From positions 630,001 through 694,000 of the forward strand of contig OX365949.1 in NCBI GenBank assembly GCA_947247005.1: a stretch of 64,000 nt of DNA, written 5' to 3'. The stretch comes from Spisula solida (taxonomy: Eukaryota; Mollusca; Bivalvia; Venerida; Mactridae). The notes under the pieces were generated by a model. That model was given only the letters and a program-made list of their open reading frames with translations, had not been told where the DNA came from and did not search any database. This document shows positions 30,001 through 42,000 of the stretch, in pieces. Position 1 is the stretch's first letter; every line of letters begins with the position of its first letter. Position numbers and translations under genes: made by a program.

Positions 30001-33000
30001 AAGAGTGTTGACAGTCCTACCTACCCCTCACCCACAAATTTCATCATGACGCCCACCTAACTGCCCAAGTTTAGTGATGTTTTCTTTGATTTTACTGGGT
30101 TTTTACAACATTTAATCATTTATGCCGTAAAGTTATCCTTTTACAAACACTCAAGTTTGCCAATGGGTTAACGCCATTTTCGATGTTCGATGTACTTTGG
30201 ACAGTTGAGCATTACTATTGCGGTTTACCATAAAAAAACACTGTAAAATCATTGAATTTTATTTGCCTTAAGTCAGCATTTGTACAACATAGCTTAACAC
30301 AACTCTGTGGTGCCATATATTCAGTCACATATATCCATTAAACTTATTAAAATTACACCCCCCTTGAATAATGATATTTTTACAGTAAACAGGGTTCCTA
30401 CTAAGGCATAATGTCCTACCCTGAAAATAAATTGCAAGTCTGTTTCGGGTGCATTTAACACACATCCCAAGGGCAAAACTCTGTTTCAAACATTGTTTTA
30501 TAATTGAAATTCAACTTATGAAACTTCAAATGACCACAACTTTGTCAATTCTTCGAATATTTTCATCAAATAACTTTTATTTTCTGCAGCAAATTTCCAT
30601 TATTTCGGAGTTGTTGGATCCCTGAGTAAAAGGGTAAAGTATGCATACAGGAAGGAACAATAAATGACTGACATACTGGTTATACAAGCATCATATGTGG
30701 GATAACAGAGCAGTATAAAGATATCAACAATAACACAATAATAAAAGGTGTAACATATACAGTGTCAGGCAACTAGGACATGCAAATGAAAACTCACAGA
30801 ACCACGCCTACGTCGAGGTATTAGTCTATACCCATGCCTCTGTATAACAGAATGATAGAGAAAGCCAAATTAGGAAAATACTAGTATACAAGAACTGAGA
30901 ATGGTTAAATACTAAACTAGGATTTATAAGACTCACAAACAAATGCAAAGCATATACTAGTACATGTACAAATAGCTATGAAGATAATACAGTATTATAC
31001 AGGGGATTTCCTGCATTATCAGGGGTACCATTACACTCATGAGTAGGGTTTTTCACTCTTGAAAATACCAAAAAGCCACATTTTGACCCTCAAGTTTTAG
31101 TTTGAAGGGTAATTTTCGCTTAAAATCATTGGTATTTTGCCTATAAAGAGGTAAAATTTTGTCAAAAGTATCAAAATGACCCTTCTTATTCAACAGCTAA
31201 TGGAACCCCTGCATTATGTTCATGAACATTTCCCAAATCAAAGCTTGGTCCTTTTCCAGAAACATTCTGTAATCTGCTTGCCTGAATAGCAGGGGTATAA
31301 CAATACGCTCGGCTCACAATACCAAGTTATTATTACAAACCATGATGTTTCAACTTGTTAAATGAATTTGAACAATTGGAATATGAAGTACATCATAAGC
31401 CAAATCAAAATGTCTGATACGTAATAATTACACACCACCAATATGCTGAGGCTTGTTCTCATTTGTCAGAATAATATTAAATTAATAAGTTAAGAAACAA
31501 ATCTTCAATGAGCCATACCAACATTTAAGGTTATAAAACCATTGACACATGTCAATAAAATAATTTTCCACAGAACAGACAAAAATGTTCACCAAATGAA
31601 TCAACACAGAAAAACAGAACAAAAGTTTATCTATTGTAAGCAGTAACAATAAATTACATGAAATGGACAAATTTCTACTCAAGATAAGTGTTAGTAAAGA
31701 GAGCAACATTCTCACAATAAACCATGCATTGTTGGTTAAATAGTGGTAGAAAACTATAGTTAACCCCTGAGTACAGTAAAATCATTAATTTTTGTGGTTA
31801 TTAAATTTTCGCAGAAAATTGGTAATATTGTTGTTTCTTATAATTTGTAGATTTTATATATGAAAGAAATATCCCTTGTTACGTTGTGAGGTCAATAACC
31901 GTAAACCAAGAAATCATTTCACACGATTTAATTTCACCGAGTTTGGGAGTGGTAAAATTTTGCAAATTAAGTCGCCGCGTAAGTGCTGAAAATATTAACA
32001 TGGACATTGCGGGAAACTTAACAAAAGGGCCCAAAGGTCCCTAATCTGTGCATGCACACCCCTATGTTGGCTTAAGTAATCATTTACCTTTCAGGATGAG
32101 ATTCAAGAAAATTCAGCCACTATTCCAGGTTTTTTCATGATTTGACCTTGTGCCTTGTTTTTGATCCCAGATGACCCAATATCGAACTTAACTTAGATTT
32201 TGTTTAGATAATCATCGAAGTCTAATTTCATAAATATTAGGACAAAAGCCGTAAAATTGATGAAAATTAATCCGCCACAAATATTAATGATTTTACAGTA
32301 GTGTACGCAACTATAAAAGCGAACTAAGTAAGTTAAATGTATCTATGAGTTGATGGTAAAATAAAGTCTATAAAAGCAAACTATTATACAGTGTATAAGT
32401 ATCCATAGCAACCTTACCACATCAGTATCTATATCAATAAATTCATCTTCAGATGAGATAGCTTCATATTCACCATCTGACATGTAGGCAGGCTCCATGG
32501 GACTACCAACGTTTTCAGGTGACATCATGTCGAATGTCTGCACCTCTGCTTCCTCTGCAAATTGATAGAATCGTACAATTACCTTTCATATTATCAAAAC
32601 ATTAAAAAATAAAAGTACATTACACACTCAAATTTAAATTTTCTTAGTTTTATACATGATTACAGCTTTCATTGATACTATGAGTGTTTTAAATATAAAA
32701 CATGAACTGTCCAGCTAACACTGATGTTAGAGTGCTAGGCTGTCAGCCACAAGATGTAGCATACATAGTTTGATTCCCAGATGGCCAGTCATGTTCAGCT
32801 GTGACATTGAACTACAGTCATTATGTCCAACTCATGTTGAGAATTTGTTGGTTGCTTGTGAAATCGCAAGTTAGTACAATTTGATCAATAATTCCTTATT
32901 TTGTAAACACTGTTTAAAGTTCGACTGGTTAACAGTATTAAAGTCATATGGAGACTACCCAGGCATAGTATGTTGACACTGGGCCGACCAGCAGTAACCT

Positions 33001-36000
33001 AGAACTAAATGTGATGATTTTCAAGCATGTGATATATACTAGTACCACTTTTAACAACTTGGGTATATCACAGACTGGTATAGAACCTGAGATATCTCAC
33101 ACTCGAAGAGGACGCCCTACCATTAGACTACTGAGGCAGATATATCACAGACTGGTATAGAACCTGAGGTCTCTCACACTTAAAGAGGACACCCTACCAT
33201 TAGACTACTGAGGCAGATATATCACAGACTGGTATAGAACCTGAGGTCCCTCACACTTGAAGAGGATGCCCTACCATTAGACTACTGAGGCAGATATATC
33301 ACAGACTGGTATAGAACCTGAGGTCTCTCACACTTGAAGAGGATGCCCTACCATTAGACTACTGAGGCAGATATATCACAGACTGGTTTAGAACCTGAGA
33401 TCTCTCACACTCGAAGAAGATGCCCTACCATTAGACTACTGAGGCAGATATATCACAGACTGGTATAGAACCTCAGATCTCTCACACTGGAAGAGGATGC
33501 CCTACCATTAGACTACTGAGGCAGATATATCATAGACTTTGATAGGTTAACTGGCCGTCGTGTATGATGATTGTATGGTAAGATATTTATACCAATCTAT
33601 ACATACCCGCTTCATGTTCTGGGGAGGGAGATAAAATCTATACATACCCGCTTCATGTTCTGGGGAGGGAGATAAAATCTATACATACCCGCTTCATGTT
33701 CTGGGGAGGGAGATAAAATCTATACATACCCGCTTCATGTTCTGGGGAGGGAGATAAAATCTATACATACCCGCTTCATGTTCTGGGGAGGGAGATAAAA
33801 TCTATACATACCCGCTTCATGTTCTGGGGAGGGAGATAAAATCTATACATACCCGCTTCATGTTCCGGAGAGGGAGATAAAATCTATACATACCCGCTTC
33901 ATGCTCTGGGGAGGGAGATAAAATCTATACATACCCGCTTCATGTTCTGGGGAGGGAGATAAAATCTATACATACCCGCTTCATGTTCTGGGGAGGGAGA
34001 TAAAATCTATACATACCCGCTTCATGTTCTGGGGAGGGAGATAAAATCTATACATACCCGCTTCATGTTCCGGAGAGGGAGATAAAATCTATACATACCC
34101 GCTTCATGTTCCGGAGAGGGAGATAAAATCTATACATACCCGCTTCATGTTCCGGAGAGGGAGATAAAATCTATACATACCTGCTTCATGTTCGGGAGAG
34201 GGAGATAAAATCTATACATACCAGCTTCATGTTCCGGAGAGGGAGATAAAATCTATACATACCTGCTTCATGTTCGGGAGAGGGAGATAAAATCTATACA
34301 TACCCGCTTCATGTTCGGGAGAGGGAGATAAAATCTATACATACCAGCTTCATGTTCGGGAGAGGGAGATAAAATCTATACATACCTGCTTCATGTTCGG
34401 GAGAGGGAGATAAAATCTATACATACCCGCTTCATGTTACGGAGATAAAATCTATACATACCCGCTTCATGTTCGGGAGAGGGAGATAAATCTATACATA
34501 CCCGCTTCATGTTCGGGGGAGGGAGATAAAATCTATACATACCCGCTTCATGTTCGGGGGAGGGAGATAAAATCTATACATACCCGCTTCATGTTCCGGA
34601 GAGGGAGATAAAATCTATACATACCCGCTTCATGTTCGGGAGAGGGAGATAAAATCTATACATACCCGCTTCATGTTCGGGGGAGGGAGATAAAATCTAT
34701 ACATACCCGCTTCATGTTCGGGAGAGGGAGATAAAATCTATACATACCCGCTTCATGTTCGGGGGAGGGAGATAAAATCTATACATACCCGCTTCATGTT
34801 CGGGGGAGGGAGATAAAATCTATACATACCAGCTTCATGTTCGGGGGAGGGAGATAAAATCTATACATACCCGCTTCATGTTCGGGGGAGGGAGATAAAA
34901 TCTATACATACCCGCTTCATGTTCGGGGGAGGGAGATAAAATCTATACATACCCGCTTCATGTTCCGGAGAGGGAGATAAAATCTATACATACCTGCTTC
35001 ATGTTCCGGAGAGGGAGATAATGGCTGTTCTGGTATAACTTCTTTCATCCGCATGATATCTCTACTCGGTGATTCTTGTCTTCGTGGCCTACAATTACAA
35101 TATGAACATTATATCACTCAATATTCACATCATCTTGACTTCTGTAACAGAGGTACTGCAGAAATTGCCTGATCAGGCAATAGAAACTTTTTAAGAACTA
35201 ACCTGTGCAAAAGGATATTTGACAAAGCAATAATCATCATCTACATTTAACTCCCTGTCAATCTATACAGATTATAAATGGGAGGGGCATGCAGTGAGTT
35301 AAGAGTTAAAAAATGAGAAGATCTCATTAGGTGCAAAGAGTAAAAGAATATTATACAGTGCAAAGTTAAAAACAGGCCGATTCGTTAGTTTTGAGATACT
35401 GTGGCCAGCCCCTCAGCATAAATGTTGATACTTGGGCTGGACTGCACAATGTAGGGAAGGCCGTTCGAGAGTCTAATAGTTCGAGGAAAGAATGAATTCA
35501 TATGATATTGGGTCCGGGACTGTGGAATCAGGTAGTTAAGGTTTCTGGTATAAGTGAGGTGGTTATGATCGACGCATTCTAAATTATTTCTGATTTTGTA
35601 CAGGTACAGAAGGGAGCTGTGTTCACTTGCATGTTCGGGCAACTTTCTACTATTCGAATATACTTACTTGCCCGATCGGGAAATTTAAGTTGCCCAATAA
35701 CAGGAAACTGAACATAATATCCGTATACACAGGTCAGTTTTTCAAAAGTGGACGTTTCTATTGCCCGATCAGGCAATTTCCTCCACTGGCAAATGTAGTA
35801 AGTTATGAAACTGTTAAACCCATTACTGAATTATCCCGACCATATTATATCCAACAACTTGTATAGAGACTAGAGTGAACACATCTAGCTAGTCTCATAT
35901 ATATGATAATGTAGATATGCGGATTAGGGATCTATGGAGTCAAGTGTTAAATGAGATAATAAAAGAGTCAGTGCCAACCAAAAAAAAACAAAAATGAAAT

Positions 36001-39000
36001 CACTGCAACATTTAAGCTAGATTTATCAATAATTTATATATTGAAATAGAAGCTCTCAAATATGCATAGAATTCTTACCTTACAAGAGGTGATATGGCTC
36101 TAGGAGCAGCAGCAGCAGCTTTATTTGGAGATGGTGACCTTGACCTAGAGCTAAACCTGTCCCCACTAAATGACCTTGACCTCGACCTTGAAGGACTTCT
36201 TGGAGCCTCAGTCTCCATGAAAACTTCTCTAGCACGCTCCTTTTCTCTGTAGTCTTCCCTTGTTCGGTCTCTGAAACCCCCGCCTCGGTTGGGTTCCATT
36301 GCTTCCCTTGGCCCTCTTTCAAGGTCATGACCTCTGCCCTTCATATCCCCTTCCCATTCTCTTGTTCTGTCAATATCTCTATCTTTACTTCTATCAGGGT
36401 CTCGGCTCCTGTCTTGATCCCTATACACATCTCTACTTCGATCATATTCCCTGTCTCTATCAAAGTCATGACCTCTCTCAATGTCAAGGTCATGAGGAGG
36501 TCTATCATATTGCCCTCTTTCCTGATCAAAGTCTCTATCCCTTCTCTCATCAAATCCCCGACCCCTATCCTTAGAGTCCCTATCATAGTCCCCCCTCTCC
36601 CTACTTCCTCTCATATCCCTGTTATCTCTATCCCGCTCCCTATTCTTATCCCTTTCCCAGTCCCTTTCTTCTCTCTCTCTATAATCTCTACCATCGCCAC
36701 GGAAATCCCTATTGCCATCCCTATCAGCATCCCTAGACCCTTCTCTGAAATTATAAAATAACAAATTATCATGAAATCTTTATAACAGCTGCCCAAGACA
36801 CCATGCTAGACTTTATGACAAATCTGTCAAGGAAACAAAGGAATATATGACCAATGAATATATACATAAATAAAACTGTTAAACTGTCTAATTACTGATA
36901 AACAAAAGAGCGTAATACTTAGGATGAGTACCCCTGGTAAAAATGAATCTTGTGAATTTTCATTGAAGTTTGATCAATAGTTACTCAGAAACAGCAATGA
37001 AAGATTGTGTCTACAGATTGACCAACCACCAGATTGAAAGTGCTAGTCCAATCTATGTTATGTTTTCAAGCACTATACATTAACGTGTGTGTATATAATT
37101 AAAGGGTAAATGTACCAATACAAGGAAGCACATGAAATGTAAACATACCTGGAAGCCTGGTACTCCCTATCTAATCTTTCCCGGGATCCAATTCTGTCCC
37201 GATTTTCATGATATCCCCAGGAATCCCTCGATCTAGCATCATCATACTGCTCCCCCACATCTCGATCACGACTTGATGGACGCTGACCTGAAATTATATA
37301 AAAACAAGTACAGTGATACACTACCATGTGATAATTTAGAAAATGAAACCAATGCAATTACAGACAACTGGAAGTAACAAGTGGTGTCCTCATTCTGACC
37401 AGTTCTGCCTTTATGCATTGTGATAGTTATTAAACGTGGAGTGTAGTTATTAAACGTGGAGTGTAGTTATTAAATGTGGAGTGTAGTTATTAAACGTGGA
37501 GTGTAGTTATTAAACATGGAGTGTAGTTATTAAACGTGGAGTGTAGTTATTAAATGTGGAGTGTAGTTATTAAACGTGGAGTGTAGTTATTAAACGTGGA
37601 GTGTAGTTATTAAACGTGGAGTGTAGTTATTAAATGTGGAGTGTAGTTATTAAACGTATAGCGTAGTTATTGAATGTAGAACATAGTTTTTAAGCATAGA
37701 GCACCGCTGCAAAGACACTTAATTCAAGGCTATACACATCTTGACAGAAGAAAAGAAGCAAGGTCCCATGAATGCGATGATGCCAGTCAAAATTTCTTGC
37801 TAAAAGTGCTCATTCATACATGTATACCATGAACATGTATTTACACAGAAATACATTATTTAATAGATATTTAAGTTAAAAGTTTGTATAAATACATGTA
37901 TAAAGAACAAAGCAGAATGATAGAAATTCAAGATTAGATACATAGTTAATAGTATGTACGCAGTAAACACCAGTAATATTATAGTTTCATCACCATTCCT
38001 ATCCTACATAAGACCGAGCTGACCCCATTGACAGAATTCTGGACTTAAGAGTCATAAATATTATATTACTATTGCTCATTGTAATGTAAAAACACAGCTC
38101 CTCCAGCCCTCCCATACTATCAGTCATTTGATTGCTTATAACCACACCTGCCAGAGAGGACCTCATCTAACAAGTTTACCTGGTGAGAATCTATCAGGTT
38201 CCCCAGGATGACGACCATACTCCTCAGGTCTGTTATAATCCTGTATTGGTGGCGGCACACCTAGCGGTATCTGTCCGGGTATCTGTCCGGGTATCTGTCC
38301 GGGTATCTGGCCGGGTATCTGGCCCGGAATCTGGCCCGGTGCTGGTACAGACTGTGTGACTATACCTAATGGATGAGAGCTCGGATGTGGAGGGGCAACA
38401 CCTATCAATGGCTGAAGATAAACAAGATAACATACAACTATAGAAAATGTTAACACATATCATACCATAGTATCACAGATAATATTATTCCTATAACTAC
38501 ATGTATTGCCCATTAAAGAAATGACTAGCAAGATTGCATTTACTAATAAAACTCACTAATCAAGACATATCAATATTGCGATAGCAGAGTTGGTAGTGAG
38601 CTAAACTGCCACACAAAGTCAATCATATCATAAACATTGTGACATGCGGGTAAATTTCCAGTTGCTAGCTAGTACTGGTTAACCGTTAGTCCCAGGAAGA
38701 TGTGAGTAGATCAACTGTTTCGATGTAAATTATTGTAAAATGGTGTAAAACCAAATAAGAAAACTGAACAAAATTCTAGAATATAAAACTTTAACCATAA
38801 GCATATTCCTAAACACGAACATATTCCTACACTATACCTGTTGTTGAAGTTGTACAGGTAATTGTTGAAGATAATCCAATGGATGTTGTGCTGCATGGGG
38901 TGGATGTTGTGCCGTGTGGGGCGGATGTTGTTGTGCTGTGTGGGGCGGATGTTGTTGTCCAGTGTGGGGCGGCCCAACAACTACAGGAGGTGTTTCCCAA

Positions 39001-42000
39001 TCTCTAGGCTCCGCCTTTATTTCTCTCGGCTCCACCTTTGGTAAGCCAGGTGAAACAGACTGAACAGTTGTTGCTGAAAAAACAACAGAAATGTGTTTTT
39101 TATTGTTACAGTATAATAACATGCTTTACTGAGAACCGGTGCTTTTAACAAGAGTTCAATTCAGTGACCTTCACCTTCAGGTTTTAAAATGAATGTACTT
39201 GTCATAAATAACTACCCTATTGAGTTTGATGATTTTAAATTTAACTGCCCTCATTTGTTTTGAAACTGAAGCTCACAATGACCTCTGTTGTTATTTTAAA
39301 GGTGCAAAAAGGTTTGTGAAACTTCACCTTTATTTTTTGTCATTAAAATTGTTTTTGAACAGATACAAATTACAATGGACTAGATGAACATTACCCCAGA
39401 CAGTACATATGAACCATGCTATTTCTCAATATTTCAACCAAAATATCTTTTCAAGAGCTAAGAACACTTTTGTATGTAAGCAAACATAATTTCCTTCTAT
39501 AGTCAAAAGAAAGAGGTAAAAGTTTTACATTTATTACATTGCATGAATATTAGAATAGTAAATTATTGTAATAGTGACGAAAAACAGTCCCCGGTAACCA
39601 ATTAATAGCACTTTTTGGAAGCAAAAAACTTCCTAGCAAACAGTTATCAAGTGCTTGGTAACAACGAACCAATGTACAGGCTTAGACACTAACTATTTTG
39701 GCCACTGGTCCGACAGGGCAAAAGCGCCAAATTTGTAAATAGGACAGTAACTGGTCCTCCAGAATTTTCACTGGTCCTTCTGGATTTTCATTGGTCTAGG
39801 ACCAGTGGACCAATGTAAGTGTCAAACCCTGATGTACCTTGTTTCCTGGGTTGTGGTGGTGGTGGGGGAGGTAGAGCCTCTGGTTCAACTGTCACATTGG
39901 TTAATGCTCCATATATCGCTATGGTAACCGCATTGTACCATCCTTTCAGAATTAAACCATCAGTAGGAATCTAAAACATAAACACTATGATGTATTATAA
40001 CCTTAAACATGCATTTCTATATATAACAAACTCTGGAAATTCAGGGTTTTCATTATTAATTATTTAAAACATCGATTAAAATTGTGTTTGGATTGGTTTT
40101 CTTCTTTTTAAAAATAGAAGATTTGTATTAACAATTACTATAGCAAAAGTCCTGACCAAACGGGTTGTTTTTTTCCTGCCACTCTGTCATTAAAGCTTGG
40201 TAGTAATAATGATAACCCTGGAATATTTTCAGTTGGATAAACCTGGTTAAGACAATTATATATCAGGTCGAAATTGAAATAATATAAAACAATCTAGAAA
40301 CTTTCCATAAACAAGATGAATGAATGTAAGATTGATATGACATTTAAACCTGCAGCATTGGCCTGCAAGTATTTTGAAGCAAGCATAATCACTTGAGTCA
40401 TCTAACGTAGTAGCAACTGTAGTTAACTTACGACAATAGTATTTGTCTAATGGCAGATATAAAATGCTACTCAAACTATCTATACCTGTACATCTGTGAG
40501 CATTTGTATTTCATGGTTTGCTTTGTATTCCAATCTGAAAAACATAATGCTATATCATAAATACAGTCAACCATGTATTAGCAGTCATCTCTATTGAAAA
40601 ACCAACTGCCTTCAGAATTTATTACCGGTATTGTTCAATCGGATAACAGGGTTTTTTGTATTGTTTGTCCAGCCTGCAAAATTAGCACTATACCAATTGT
40701 CCAAGGTAAGTAATTATTGATTGAAGGTGCTGCCTCACAGATCAGGCTAAAATTTTGTATGACATAATTTTCCTACCTAACCAAGTATTTATATAATAGA
40801 AAGTCACTGGTGGTTACTTAATGAAAGATTTATGGCATATAAGCAATTTAAATCACTCTTGATATTTGGCACTCTTCCTTTCAAAATGTTCTGTGAATTA
40901 TGTAATTCACACATGATCAAACTGTAACTTCAACAAACTCAAGCCGAAACATCTGTGAGGTATTCGGTTCGTTTCGCAATTCGTTTTCATTGAATGGAAA
41001 CAAATTTCAGGCAATTTAAATTAAGTGATAGTAGTGCTAATTCTATAGGGTATTAATACCCTATAGAATTTAGGGTGTAAAAATGTTAAATTACTACAAA
41101 ATGTCGATGTTTCCCAAGTTATTTTTTATGTCAATGTGGTTGTTTATGGCATATACAGGAAACTATACCAAAATTACATGAATATTTGACAATTTAATTT
41201 TATTTTTGCAATACACCAATATGTGAGGCAGTCCGTTTACGACAAGTAACTTCTGCAGGGGATATGTATAGAGTATGAAGGAAAACCAACTTGACAAGTA
41301 TTTTCAAATACTAAGTTCATAGACTGTAACTCACTGTGTGTTGCTTGTTTGTGTTCACTTAAGACAGTCAGAAGTGTGTGGTCTTTCGATTTTTCCCTGC
41401 CAGATTGGCCAATGATCTCTGACTAAACCAAAAACTTAGATTTAAAAACTTTACCTAGAAAAACTCTGTTAAATATTTTACTTTATATAAGAGTTTTAAA
41501 AATTTCAACCTCTTATACTTACATTCCAAGTTTTTCAAAGGTAGATGCATTTGGCTTGCTTAGGTTGTTGACAAACAATTCCAACTTAAAATTGGAAGGG
41601 TTGGTCGCTCTGTATATGAAACAAAGCAGAAACATATATTATAATTATAATTTGAAAGAATATAATGTATAATATTTAGAACAGTATAACCTCCGTAGAG
41701 CGACATCCGGCGGAGACAGAAAACTGCCGCTCTGTGGAGGTGTCGCTCTGTAGAGGTTGATTGTTTCTGAATGTCGTTCATAGACTATTGAGTGTACATA
41801 ATCACGGTAATTTTAAATTGACGTCGTTTGTTTGTGATTAAATGCATAAAATAGATCTACTCATAGCCGCGCGTTTTGCGATATAACTCTGAGGATTGTA
41901 GCCGCGCGTTTTGCGATATAACTCTGAGGATTATTTAATTAAGATCATTGATTAGATACAAAAATGCGTACAATTCACGGGTTTAGTATCTATTGCTATT

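Noticed and set aside
33063..33537. Functional tRNA gene cluster
   Set aside because: A and B boxes are present, but the anticodon and acceptor stems do not pair convincingly, so it is treated as SINE-derived.
36299..36761. Plus-strand ORFs of 91 and 144 codons
   Set aside because: Antisense of the R/D-rich VIRMA exon 9; the biased codon content keeps the opposite strand open.
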